Positions 1 through 10,166 of a stretch of 58,952 bases of DNA are shown here, one piece after another. The notes beneath the pieces were generated by a model. That model saw only the letters and a program-made list of their open reading frames with translations, was not told the DNA's origin and searched no databases. Location of the stretch: the NCBI RefSeq assembly GCF_000263195.1, contig NC_018743.1, positions 1 through 58,952 on the forward strand. The letters are read 5' to 3'. Position 1 is the first letter of the stretch. Every line of letters starts with the position of its first letter. This DNA is from Emticicia oligotrophica DSM 17448 (GTDB taxonomy: Bacteria > Bacteroidota > Bacteroidia > Cytophagales > Spirosomataceae). The position numbers and the translations under genes are program-made.

Positions 1-158
1 AAGGGCTAAAAAATGAGATATTTGTGGAATCTGACACCTAAAACTCAAATTAAAGCCCAATGACAGAGCTAATTAATTGAAAATGGCGGCAGTCTTTGCT
101 CATTTTGCAGGAAGAACCACTATTGCAAGACAATACAAAAGACTTTGACCTATAAGTT

Positions 159-3100
159 ATGATTTCACGTCCTACCAACCCTTTGAATTTGAAAAAGATT
201 TTATTCGTTTTCTTATGCTTATGTTTTTATAAAGCTTATTCAAAAGCTGACTTGATACACTTCGAACATCTAACGATTACCGAAGGCTTGCCTCACAACA
301 CCGTTTTTTGCTTGATGCAAGATAAACACGGGTTTATATGGGCAGGTACAAAAGATGGATTGGTTCGTTATGATGGCTATGAATGTAGAGTTTTTCGGCA
401 ATCCGAGAACGATACCAACTATTTTCAAGGCAAGAGCATACATGCAATTTTAGAAGATTCAAAGGGTAATCTGTGGGTAGGAACGCAAACAAACGGGATT
501 AATTTTAGAGATACAAAAACGGGTATTTTTCGAAACCTTCAAGACAACCCATTGTTTAAACCAATTTCAAAAAAATGGATAAATTGTTTTTTTGAAGATA
601 AAAAAGGCAAAATTTGGATAGGGACGATTGGAGCAGGTTTATGGTGTTTCGACCCAAAATCAAATCGGATGAGGCATTTTGACCGTGCTAATTCTCAACT
701 CAAAGATAATAATATCTCAAATATCTCTCAAGACGAAAATGGTCGTGTCTGGGTAGCTGCGAGCGGAAACGGCATTTATTTTTTTGACAATAAAGAAAAT
801 ATCCTTAGCCAAATTCATGCTACCGAAGCAGAAGATACAGATTTTGCCAGTTTCAGAAAAGTTTTTTTCCCAGATAAAAAGGGAAGCTTATGGGTAGCAA
901 CTGAAGGTTCAGGATTATACCAAGTCAATCTTTTAACGCTCAAAACTCGACGTTTTTCAATAAAAAATGGACTGACTTCTAACAATATCATGAGTATCGC
1001 CCAAAATAAACGTGGTGAACTCTTGTTGGCAACTGATGGTGGGGGATTGAATGTTTTTAATCCGCAGACAACTAATATTTATTCGGTTCGATACGGAAAA
1101 AAACAAGGAAATCTCAATTCTGATGCCCTTTTTAGCGTGCTGATTGACCACGACGAAAATGTTTGGATTGGTTCATTTAATGGTGGAGTCAACATCTCGA
1201 AAGCTCACAAAACTCATTTTGAATCGTTTACACAAACTGGTACTAAAGCAGGAGAATTGAGCCACCGCTCGGTTTTAAGTATCTGTGGAAGTAAAAGCGG
1301 ACAAATCTATATCGGTACCGACGGTGGAGGATTAAATCTGTTCAATAAAAATACCAAGACTTTTTCGCTCATTCAGAATCAACCCACAGGATATGGAAGT
1401 GTGGTAAAAACCATTTTTGAGGATTCTCAGAAAAATATTTGGTTAGGCTATTTCGAGAATGGATTGAGCATTTTTGACCCAAAATCTCGCCGATTTAAGC
1501 ATTTTAGGTATAACCCAAACGACCAAAAGAGTATTGGAGAAAACAATGTGTGGTCGATAACCGAAGATCGAAGTCATCATATTTGGGTCGGCACTTTGGG
1601 AGGTGGTTTGGCTCGACTCGATAATTTAGAAAAAGGACAATTTAGGCGTTTTAATTTTCAAGCAAACAATTCATCGAGCCTTTCGAGCAATGATATTATG
1701 GTGGTTTTTGCTGATAAAAACGACCAAATTTGGGTTGGAACAGATACCGAAGGATTGAACCTCTTTGATAATAAAACTGAAAAATTCACCCGATTTCGGC
1801 ACCAAAAAGGTAACAATAAAAGCCTTTCGGCAAATGATGTTCGGTGTATTTTCCAAGATTCAAAAGGGCGTTTGTGGATTGGTACCGAGAGTGGCGGACT
1901 AAATCTATGGCTCGGTAAAGGAAATTTTGAACATTTTACAACTAAAAACGGGCTTATTTCAAACGCCATTATGAATATTTTAGAAGATAAAGATGGCTTC
2001 TTGTGGCTCAGTACGTTTAAGGGCGTTAGTAGGTTTTCGGTTGATACCAAGCAATGTCTCAATTATGATTTCAATAAAAACTCCTATTTTAATGCTAATC
2101 AGTTCAATCAAGCCTCGGGGATTAAAGACCAAAGTGGTACTATTTTATTTGGTGGAATCAACGGTTTGACACTTATCAAACCCGAAGAAATTAGATTTTT
2201 AGAGAAAAAACCTCGCTTGGTTTTTACAGATTTCAAAATCTTCAATCAGTCTGTTCCTATCGGAAAACTACCGAATGAACGTACTATTTTAGAAAAAAAC
2301 CTCGAAGAAGTTTCTGAAATCAATCTATCTTATGATGATAATGTTTTTTCGTTTGAAATTGCGGCTTTAGATTTTACCGACCCACCCAAAAATCAATATA
2401 CCTACAAAATGGATGGTTTTGATGAAAATTGGCGTGTAACAAACGGCGAACAAAGACTTATAACTTATACTAATCTCGAACCCAAAACTTATACTTTTCG
2501 TGTTAAGGGAAGCAACAATAATGGTGTTTGGAGCGAAGAAAAGACAATAAAGCTAACGATTGACCCACCATTTTGGCAGACTTGGTGGTTTAAGACTATT
2601 ATTTTGTTTGTGTTATTGGGTTTGGCGTGGCTTGCTTTACACATCTATACAACTCGCCGAGAAATGGTTTTGCGACAAAAAGTTTTGGAATACGACCATT
2701 CGATTTTGTCGTTGAAAAATGAAAATCTGGTTTCTGAAAGGAAAATCCTACAACTACAAAAAGAGATGTTGGCCAGCGAAATCGAGACAAAAAATTCAGA
2801 ACTCGTATCGAAAGCCATTCAAATGGCTCATAAAAAAGAGATTCTCGAAGACCTCAAAGAGCAAATAGACGACATTAAAAATGCAAAAGATGCCGACAAA
2901 GGTAAACTCTTGAGTAATTTAAAATCGGCTTTGGCAACAGAGATTGAAGATGAAAATAGTTGGAACCAATTTCTTTTTTACTTCGATCAAATAAACCAAA
3001 ACTTTACAACCGAACTCCTCAAAAGGCATCCGTCACTAACTCAGAATGATTTACGAATGTGTGCCTTGACTCGCCTTAATATGAGCAATAAAGAAAAAGC

Positions 3101-3212
3101 TGTTCTTTTAAACATCACTGTTACGGGTGTTGAAAAAAGTCGTTATCGTCTAAAAAAACGCCTAAATCTTAATCCTGACGATGATTTAGTAGAGTACCTC
3201 CGAAAATTTTAA
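159..3212 (+). CDS. Reg_prop/Y_Y_Y membrane sensor-regulator with C-terminal HTH
   Basis: A 1017-aa one-protein sensor/transcription regulator. An N-terminal signal/anchor segment (residues about 11-30) is followed by many beta-propeller repeats of the two-component-regulator (Reg_prop) type, recognisable as recurring G-x-I/L-W-(I/V)-G-T signatures up to about residue 640. A triple-tyrosine (Y_Y_Y) domain spans about 725-800, one transmembrane helix about 808-831, a long coiled coil about 848-925 and a LuxR-like helix-turn-helix about 958-1015. No histidine kinase or receiver domain is present, so the periplasmic propeller probably signals straight to the cytoplasmic HTH. In this family the propeller usually senses a polysaccharide breakdown product. 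The adjacent co-directional GH16 gene suggests a beta-glucan oligosaccharide here, which is inference. The ATG start leaves the signal peptide complete. Direct regulation of the downstream genes is likely but not shown. Confidence 0.88.
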   Translation: MISRPTNPLNLKKILFVFLCLCFYKAYSKADLIHFEHLTITEGLPHNTVFCLMQDKHGFIWAGTKDGLVRYDGYECRVFRQSENDTNYFQGKSIHAILEDSKGNLWVGTQTNGINFRDTKTGIFRNLQDNPLFKPISKKWINCFFEDKKGKIWIGTIGAGLWCFDPKSNRMRHFDRANSQLKDNNISNISQDENGRVWVAASGNGIYFFDNKENILSQIHATEAEDTDFASFRKVFFPDKKGSLWVATEGSGLYQVNLLTLKTRRFSIKNGLTSNNIMSIAQNKRGELLLATDGGGLNVFNPQTTNIYSVRYGKKQGNLNSDALFSVLIDHDENVWIGSFNGGVNISKAHKTHFESFTQTGTKAGELSHRSVLSICGSKSGQIYIGTDGGGLNLFNKNTKTFSLIQNQPTGYGSVVKTIFEDSQKNIWLGYFENGLSIFDPKSRRFKHFRYNPNDQKSIGENNVWSITEDRSHHIWVGTLGGGLARLDNLEKGQFRRFNFQANNSSSLSSNDIMVVFADKNDQIWVGTDTEGLNLFDNKTEKFTRFRHQKGNNKSLSANDVRCIFQDSKGRLWIGTESGGLNLWLGKGNFEHFTTKNGLISNAIMNILEDKDGFLWLSTFKGVSRFSVDTKQCLNYDFNKNSYFNANQFNQASGIKDQSGTILFGGINGLTLIKPEEIRFLEKKPRLVFTDFKIFNQSVPIGKLPNERTILEKNLEEVSEINLSYDDNVFSFEIAALDFTDPPKNQYTYKMDGFDENWRVTNGEQRLITYTNLEPKTYTFRVKGSNNNGVWSEEKTIKLTIDPPFWQTWWFKTIILFVLLGLAWLALHIYTTRREMVLRQKVLEYDHSILSLKNENLVSERKILQLQKEMLASEIETKNSELVSKAIQMAHKKEILEDLKEQIDDIKNAKDADKGKLLSNLKSALATEIEDENSWNQFLFYFDQINQNFTTELLKRHPSLTQNDLRMCALTRLNMSNKEKAVLLNITVTGVEKSRYRLKKRLNLNPDDDLVEYLRKF

Positions 3213-3327
3213 TAGATGTCCAGTATTTGTCCAAGTGGTTTTTTGGTAATAAATTAAGAATAAATTGAAATTTGCTAATACAACACAGAGTCATTTACAA
3301 GTTAGCAACTTCAATTTAAAATAATTT

Positions 3328-6105
3328 ATGAAACCACCAAAACCGCTATTACATTTAGTACTCTACACTGCTTTCTTTAGTATTTTCTTCGTTCGGTCTT
3401 TTGCACAGACATGCCCCACATTGGTATGGCAAGACGAATTTTCAGGAACGTCCATTGACCCAGCAAAATGGAATGTCGTTATCGGCGATGGTTGCCCCAG
3501 TCTTTGTGGTTGGGGAAACAACGAACTTCAATCGTATCAAGCAGCTAATGTTGTTGTAAGTGATGGTACCTTAAAAATCACTGCAAGAAAAGAAACTGTT
3601 GGAGGGCGTAATTATACTTCAGGTAGGTTAGATACCAAAGATTTATTCTCACATGGTTATGGTAGATTTGAAGCCAGAATGAAACTCCCTAATGCCAAAG
3701 GGCTATGGCCAGCGTTTTGGATGTTATCACAGACTGAACCTTATGGCACTTGGCCTAAAAGTGGAGAAATTGACGTCATGGAGTTTGTTCCAGTAACCAG
3801 CACCAAACAAACCTTAGGCTATATTCATTATGGAGATTTTTGGCCTAATAATAAAAGTACAGGAAAAGTTTACACAATGCCTATCGACCTTTCGACTGAT
3901 TTTCATGTTTGGGCAGTAGAATGGGAGGCTAATGTAATTAGATGGTATATTGATGGTGTTCTGTTTTCGACTAAGACCAACACAGACATTAGCCCTTCTG
4001 CTTGGCCATTTGACCACCCATTCTATATGTTATTAAACATGGCTGTGGGCGGAAACTTAGGTGGTGCCGTTACGGATAGTATGCTACCCGCCACGATGGA
4101 AGTGGATTATGTGAGAGTTTATACTGGAACTAAGCCTTCATTGTCTGGAGAAAATTCTGTTGCGAATGCAGCTCAAGGCATAGTATATACAGTAAACAAT
4201 ATGCCATCAGGGACAACGGTCAATTGGACTGTTCCGAGCGGTGCAACAATCGTAAGTGGACAAGGTACAAATAGCATCACTGTCAATTTTGGAACTACTA
4301 ATGGAGATGTGGTAGCAAGTTATTTAGATGCTTGTACTAATTCAACCGTAAATCTAACATTACCAGTAGGAATACAAGCGGCATACACCAAAGATTTTTC
4401 TTTTGAGAATTTTGATGCAGCTGCTTTGATTACTCAAACAACGCCTACTACTGGTACATTTACCGATAATTTTGCCAATCCGTTGCCATCAAGTACGGTT
4501 AATAACAGTGCTTTGGTAGGTAAATATGTAAGAAATGCTGGCGAGCAATACGATGTGCTGTATTATAATTTCAATACTCCTCTGAGTGCATCTGCCTATA
4601 AATCAGGAGCTAAAAGATTCTATATGGATGTCTATACAACTGCACCTGTTGGAACTGTCATAACATTGCAATTAGAAACATCGGCAGCTACGGCAATAAA
4701 TTATCCAACGGGTAGATATGCGAGGTTCACCGCTACTACGACTTCTAATACAGGTTGGCAAAGATTAGCATTTGATTTCCTTGATTCGCCAGATGCAGGT
4801 GCAGCTTCTACTGCAACCAAAATGGTCTTCTTGTTTAATGCAAATTCATATACGAACGATACATATTATTTCGATAATTTCGATAGTTATAATAATTCGA
4901 CAGTAGCAACCGAGCCTTTAACCGCAGCACCAACGCCAACACCATTGCCAGCCAACGTAATTTCATTGTTTAGCAATGCCTATACCAACGTTGCTGTCGA
5001 TACATGGTCGGCTGTGTGGGATGTAGCCGATGTTACAGATGTACAAGTTGCAGGCAATGCCACCAAAAAATACACAAATCTAACTTATGCAGGAGTAGAG
5101 TTTACAAGCCCTACGGTAAATGCTACAACGATGGAGCGTTTCCACATGGATGTTTGGTCGTTGGATGCTGCTACTTTCAATGTTAAATTAGTTGATTTTG
5201 GAGCAAATGGAGTTTATGGTGGCGGCGATGATACCGAACACGAACTTTCGTTTTCGCCAACGCTCGCGGGGTGGTTTTCGATAGATGTACCATTGAGCAA
5301 TTTTACAGGTATGACTTCAAGGGCTCATGTTGCTCAATTAATAATTGTAGGACCAGGTGGCGGAAAAACTGTTTGGGTAGATAACGTTTATTTCTACAAA
5401 TTACCACCAACCGAGCCTCTAACTGCTGCTCCTACACCAACCAAATCGGCTCCAAATGTAATTTCGTTATTTAGCAATCCCTATACCAACGTTGCTGTTG
5501 ATACATGGTCGGCTGTGTGGGATGTAGCCGATGTTACAGATGTACAAGTTGCAGGCAATGCCACCAAAAAATATACAAATCTAACTTATGCAGGAATAGA
5601 GTTTACAAGCCCTACGGTAAATGCTACAACGATGGAAAGTTTCCACATGGATGTTTGGTCGTTGGATGCTGCTACTTTCAATGTTAAATTAGTAGATTTT
5701 GGAGCAAACGGAGTTTACGGTGGCGGCGATGATACCGAACATGAGCTTTCGTTTACCCCTACACTTAATGAGTGGTTTTCGATAGATGTACCATTGAGCA
5801 GTTTCACAGGGATGACTTCAAGGGCTCATGTTGCTCAATTAATAATTGTAGGACCCGGTGGCGGAAAAACTGTTTGGGTAGATAACGTTTACTTCTATAA
5901 AACTTGCCAAGCCAACGGTACTCTCAATGACAATCCTGTTGTATCGGGTACGTATTTATTCTCAAGTACCATTACGTCTCAAGGTAAAATCAATGCTGGT
6001 TCAAATGTGACCTTTAGTGCAGGAAACTCGGTTACGCTTAATCCAGGATTCCAAGCAAATAGTAGTAGTGTGTTTTCTGCTCAAATTGGTGGTTGTACCA
6101 ATTAA
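3328..6105 (+). CDS. Secreted GH16 beta-glucanase (laminarinase-like), multidomain
   Basis: A 925-aa secreted endo-beta-glucanase. The signal peptide ends near FAQ (about residue 27). The GH16 catalytic domain covers about 30-265 and carries the family signature E-I-D-V-M-E, with predicted nucleophile E147, D149 and acid/base E152, preceded by the aromatic WPAFWM stretch. A PKD/Ig-like domain (about 270-350) and a beta-sandwich, carbohydrate-binding-like module (about 350-525) follow. Then come two nearly identical modules of about 165 residues each (about 528-691 and 695-858) and a short C-terminal domain with two cysteines. GH16 enzymes of this shape usually cut beta-1,3 or mixed-linkage glucans; laminarin is the best guess. 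No canonical T9SS sorting tail is obvious, although the final 60 residues could be an alternative cell-surface domain. The gene lies 115 bp after the regulator. High confidence for GH16, moderate for the substrate. Confidence 0.93.
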   Translation: MKPPKPLLHLVLYTAFFSIFFVRSFAQTCPTLVWQDEFSGTSIDPAKWNVVIGDGCPSLCGWGNNELQSYQAANVVVSDGTLKITARKETVGGRNYTSGRLDTKDLFSHGYGRFEARMKLPNAKGLWPAFWMLSQTEPYGTWPKSGEIDVMEFVPVTSTKQTLGYIHYGDFWPNNKSTGKVYTMPIDLSTDFHVWAVEWEANVIRWYIDGVLFSTKTNTDISPSAWPFDHPFYMLLNMAVGGNLGGAVTDSMLPATMEVDYVRVYTGTKPSLSGENSVANAAQGIVYTVNNMPSGTTVNWTVPSGATIVSGQGTNSITVNFGTTNGDVVASYLDACTNSTVNLTLPVGIQAAYTKDFSFENFDAAALITQTTPTTGTFTDNFANPLPSSTVNNSALVGKYVRNAGEQYDVLYYNFNTPLSASAYKSGAKRFYMDVYTTAPVGTVITLQLETSAATAINYPTGRYARFTATTTSNTGWQRLAFDFLDSPDAGAASTATKMVFLFNANSYTNDTYYFDNFDSYNNSTVATEPLTAAPTPTPLPANVISLFSNAYTNVAVDTWSAVWDVADVTDVQVAGNATKKYTNLTYAGVEFTSPTVNATTMERFHMDVWSLDAATFNVKLVDFGANGVYGGGDDTEHELSFSPTLAGWFSIDVPLSNFTGMTSRAHVAQLIIVGPGGGKTVWVDNVYFYKLPPTEPLTAAPTPTKSAPNVISLFSNPYTNVAVDTWSAVWDVADVTDVQVAGNATKKYTNLTYAGIEFTSPTVNATTMESFHMDVWSLDAATFNVKLVDFGANGVYGGGDDTEHELSFTPTLNEWFSIDVPLSSFTGMTSRAHVAQLIIVGPGGGKTVWVDNVYFYKTCQANGTLNDNPVVSGTYLFSSTITSQGKINAGSNVTFSAGNSVTLNPGFQANSSSVFSAQIGGCTN
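4909..5901 (+). repeat. 501-bp tandem in-frame duplication inside the GH16 gene
   Basis: Two copies, 4909-5400 and 5410-5901, repeat with a 501-bp period and are almost identical in DNA, including silent positions. Each encodes one copy of the C-terminal accessory module, starting at Thr-Glu-Pro and ending at a Tyr-Phe-Tyr-Lys sequence. The close identity suggests recent duplication or gene conversion. It would add a second carbohydrate-binding-like module and could also be a site of copy-number change. Confidence 0.9.
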
Positions 6106-6140
6106 TACTGGTTTTTTTGAATACATTTCTCAATTTTTTA

Positions 6141-6177
6141 ATTGGTCGAGTGGTCTTCTCTTGGCAATTCGACCAAT
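6141..6177. promoter_or_regulatory. 9-bp inverted repeat between the GH16 and LytTR genes
   Basis: The arms ATTGGTCGA (6141-6149) and TCGACCAAT (6169-6177) form a perfect inverted repeat with a 19-nt loop. It lies 36 bases after the GH16 stop and 18 bases before the preferred LytTR start. There is no T-run after the second arm, so an operator or a 5' leader hairpin of the LytTR gene is as likely as a terminator. Confidence 0.4.
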
Positions 6178-6195
6178 CAAAGAAATCCTTTAAAT

Positions 6196-6549
6196 ATGAA
6201 TACTGACAGAAATACAACTAAAGTTTCAATAGGGGGCAGGCTAACAGTTTGCCCGAATGATGTAATTATGTTACAAGCAAATATAAATTACTCAATGGTC
6301 TATTTGGCAGATGGTAAACAATTATTGGTTGCCACAACGCTCAAAAAACTGGAAGAACGATTCAGTGATTTTGCATTTGTACGAATGAATAAGACGTATA
6401 TGATAAATACTGATTATATAATCGAAGTAAATGAAAACTCATTAAAACTTTCAAATTCTTTGACTATTACTTTTTCGAGAAGAAAAGGTAAAAAATGGAA
6501 AGAATATATGGCAGATAAGACATCAATTATACAAAAAAATGTATCATAA
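6196..6549 (+). CDS. Stand-alone LytTR-family DNA-binding protein
   Basis: A 117-aa protein consisting almost only of a LytTR DNA-binding domain. The features are the beta-rich core, an FAFVRMNKTYMIN segment like the F-x-R-x-H/N-K-S/T-Y-x-I/V-N signature, and the basic C-terminal strand S-R-R-K-G-K-K-W. No receiver or kinase domain is present, so it is probably a transcription factor controlled by abundance or by a partner. I chose the ATG at 6196 over an upstream TTG at 6142 because the extra residues show no family similarity and the TTG lies inside an inverted repeat. It sits between the glucanase and phosphorylase genes and may regulate them; that is inferred from position only. Confidence 0.8.
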   Translation: MNTDRNTTKVSIGGRLTVCPNDVIMLQANINYSMVYLADGKQLLVATTLKKLEERFSDFAFVRMNKTYMINTDYIIEVNENSLKLSNSLTITFSRRKGKKWKEYMADKTSIIQKNVS

Positions 6550-6698
6550 AAATTACGAAAAATACACCTATAGAAGACTTACCCTATGATAAACAAAATT
6601 CACCCATTTCTATATTCCACAGTCTAAAAATTGCAGTGCCGAACTGCCCTTATTTTTTAGTGTAATAGGAAGTAGCACAAAACAAAAGTTTAATAAAA

Positions 6699-9600
6699 AT
6701 GAACAAACCAGCCATAGAAAAAAAATCTGAACTTGCATTTGAAGAGTTAGTAAACGAAACGTTTCTCAAAATCTCAAATCATGATGTCCTCCGTCCATTC
6801 TTTATGAGTATATTGAGCGACTCAGACCATTGGATGTTTATTTCGAGTAATGGCGGACTAACGGCAGGACGTAAAAACGCCGAGTTTGCCTTATTTCCAT
6901 ATTATACAGATGATAAAATTACTGAATTAGCCGAAATAACAGGTAGCAAAACGATTCTTAGGGTTCGGCATGAAAATGATGTGCTGGTTTGGGAACCTTT
7001 CTCAATTAGAAACCAAGCTAACCTTGCCATTGAAAGAAATATCTATAAGAGTGTAATCAACAACAAGCTCGTTTTTGAAGAAAAGCTCCTTGATTTCAAC
7101 CTTGTTTTTAGGTATTGTTGGGCAAATAGCAGTCGATTTGGCTTTGTAAAAACCACAACAATTACCAATAACAGCGAGAAAAATTTGACTATTGAAGTGC
7201 TTGACGGTATCCAAAATATACTACCTTATGGCGTAGGAAGCGATTTGCAACGAGCCAGTAGTAACTTGGTAGATGCCTATAAAAGAAATGAACTTGAACC
7301 CACCACAAATTTGGGCATTTTTGCTCTAAGTGCTATTATTGTTGATAAGGCAGAGCCAAGCGAGGCACTAAAAGCCAACGTGGTATGGTCGGTTGGGGTT
7401 GTGAATCCTACTTACCTTTTGTCATCACTACAATTAGATAAATTCCGAAAAGGTTTAAGTATAAACCAAGAATTTGATATTAAAGGTGAAAAAGGGGCAT
7501 ATTTCGTTCATCAAACGCTTGTTATTGAAGCGAAAAATGCTCATTCATGGAAAATAATTGCCGATGTAAATAAAAACCATAGTCAATTAATTGAGCTAAT
7601 ATCGGAGCTAAAATCAGCTCAAAATATTGCCGAACAAATTGAGGAAGACATCCACATCGGCACGCAAAACCTTGAAAAATTAGTCAGTTTAGCAGATGGT
7701 TTGCAGCTTACCAACGATAAACTTCAAGATTGTAGAAGCTACTCCAACGTACTCTTCAACATCATGCGAGGCGGTATTTTTGATAATAATTATGAAATTC
7801 AGAAAAACGATTTCGTGAAGTATATTCAAAAAGCCAATAAAGAAGTATTCGTTCAGTATAAAGATGTTTTGAACAATCTACCAACGACTATCAGCTATAC
7901 CGAACTACAACTACAACTTTTGCAGAGCAATCAACCCGATTTGATTCGGTTGGGGTGGAGTATTTGCCGCTCAAATTTAGCCGCCGACACGGCGACCCAA
8001 GCCGCCCATGGAATAAGTTTTCTATCAATATCAAAGACGAGACTGGCGGAACGGTCTTAGATTATCAAGGAAACTGGCGTGATATTTTCCAAAACTGGGA
8101 GGCTCTTGCCTACGCTTATCCGCATTTTATTGACGGAATGTTGCATAAATTCTTGAATGCCTCAACTTTTGATGGCTATAATCCTTATCGAGTTACAAAA
8201 GATGGCTTCGATTGGGAGACCATCGAACCCGACGACCCATGGTCATACATTGGTTATTGGGGCGACCACCAGATTATTTATTTACTCAAATTCCTCGAAT
8301 TTATCAATAAATTCAGCCCTAACAAATTACAATCTTATTTTGATAAAGATTGGTTTGTTTATGCGGCGGTGCCGTATATCATCAAGCCATATAACGAAAT
8401 TGTAAAGAACCCAAAAGATACCATTATTTTTGATAGAAAGTGGGATGAAAAAGTACGTGAAAACATGGCTGCTCATGGAAGCGATGGGGCATTGTTGCAG
8501 ACCACCAACGGAGGTATTTATCACGTAAATCTAATAGAAAAACTTTTGGCTACACTCCTTTCCAAGTTGTCAAACTTTATCCCACAAGGAGGAATATGGC
8601 TCAATACACAACGCCCCGAGTGGAACGATGCCAACAATGCGTTAGTAGGGAATGGGGTATCTATGGTTACGCTTTATTATATCCGAAGGTTTCTCGTTTT
8701 CTTCGACCAGACCCTGCAAAAAATCAGCGAATCTGAGTTTCTGATATCAAGTGAACTACATCAATTATTCGATAACATCAATAGCATATTTGAAGCAAAC
8801 CGTACTTTATTACAAGTCACTATTACCGATTCTGATAGAAAAATAATGGTAGATGAGTTGGGCAAAGCTGCTTCTGATTACCGAACCCAAATTTATAAAG
8901 TTGGTTTTGAAGATAAAAAAACGGATGTTTCGGCTCTACAGTTACGCCAATTCATTGATAGTAGCCTTGCGTTTATCGACCATAGTATTGAGCATAACCA
9001 ACGGCAAGATGGAATGTATCATTCATACAACATTATGACCTATACCGAAACAGGTATCGGTATTTCGTATCTCGACGAAATGTTAGAAGGGCAAGTAGCG
9101 GTTTTATCATCGGGGTATCTGAACGAAACCCAAGCTCTTGAAGTGCTTGATGCCATGAAAAAAAGTGCACTTTTCAGACCCGACCAATACAGTTATATTC
9201 TGTATCCGAATAAAAATCTGCCTGGTTTTCTTAGCAAAAACACCATTCCCGAACACTACGCTTCTGCATCGAAATCTATTCAGCAATGGGTAAAAGAACA
9301 TAATACATCCATCGTCGAAAAAGACGTTGCAGGGCAGTATCATTTCAATGGCAATTTCAAAAATGCGAATGATTTGCGAGTCGCTCTGAAAAAACAGGCG
9401 TTTGATTTAGACGAATCAGAAGAAAAATTGTTGTTTGAAGCATTCGAGGCAGTTTTTAATCATAAAACTTTTACGGGGCGTTCGGGTACGTTTTTTGGTT
9501 ACGAAGGGCTGGGTTCTATTTATTGGCACATGGTTTCTAAACTATTGCTCGCCGTGCAAGAGTGTATTGTACAAGCCGTAGAAAAGCATGGCGACCGACA

Positions 9601-10126
9601 AGTGATTAACCGCCTAATTGACCATTATTTTGAAATAAAAGCGGGTATTGGGGTGCATAAATCGCCCGAATTATACGGGGCATTTCCAACTGACCCTTAC
9701 TCGCATACGCCACAACACCGAGGGGCTCAACAACCCGGCATGACTGGGCAAGTAAAAGAAGATGTTATTTCACGACTAACAGAATTAGGCGTAAGCATTA
9801 AAGACGGAAAGCTACGTTTTGAACCAATATTGCTCCGAAAAGCAGAGTTTTTAATGCATCCAGCAGAAGTAACGTATTATTCAAAAGATGCTGAACCATC
9901 CTCTCTCGCTCTTCAAGCCAATCAGTTATTTTTTACCTATTGCCATGTGCCAATTATTTATCAATTAGGCGATTCGACCGACATACGCATCGAAACCATC
10001 GAACAGGAAACCCTACATTTTGAAGGAAATACGCTTGATGAGCAATGGAGTAAAACCGTATTTGAGCGAAACGGAAAAATTAAATTGATTACCGTTACGC
10101 TGCCAGATGGCCAACTATTAACCTAA
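6699..10126 (+). pseudogene. GH-Q clan phosphorylase (GH94/GH149/GH161-like), frameshifted
   Basis: Two overlapping reading frames (6699-8060 and 7955-10126) are the halves of one protein of about 1142 aa. The first frame is homologous up to about 7953, then reads on in the wrong phase. The second frame carries the expected continuation VEYLPLKFSRRHGDPSRPWN. Adding one G to the GGGG run near 7950-7954 restores a single frame. The N-terminal half is the beta-sandwich region. The C-terminal half is an (alpha/alpha)6 barrel with GNWRDIFQNWEAL, YIGYWGDHQ and PEWNDANNAL; the Asp of the last motif matches the general acid of GH94 enzymes. Size and motifs fit the inverting beta-glucan phosphorylases, and the GH16 neighbour favours beta-1,3-oligoglucan phosphorolysis to glucose-1-phosphate. 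No signal peptide is present, so it is cytoplasmic. The lesion may be a real mutation or a homopolymer sequencing error. Confidence 0.8.
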
Positions 10127-10166
10127 CAGATAATCGAAACTTTAACCTATCTCTTTCTCAAAAACT

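Noticed and set aside
84-149. Short frame before the first gene as the 3' end of an upstream gene
   Set aside because: Several phases are open at this length and none shows family similarity, so no call can be made.
5004-5687. Two 60-residue Cys-rich frames (5004-5186 and 5505-5687) as possible peptide genes
   Set aside because: They are out-of-phase readings of the duplicated GH16 module; their similarity to each other only reflects the DNA duplication.
7940-7970. Programmed -1 ribosomal frameshift in the phosphorylase
   Set aside because: No X-XXY-YYZ slippery heptamer and no clear downstream stimulatory structure; a missing G in a homopolymer run is simpler.
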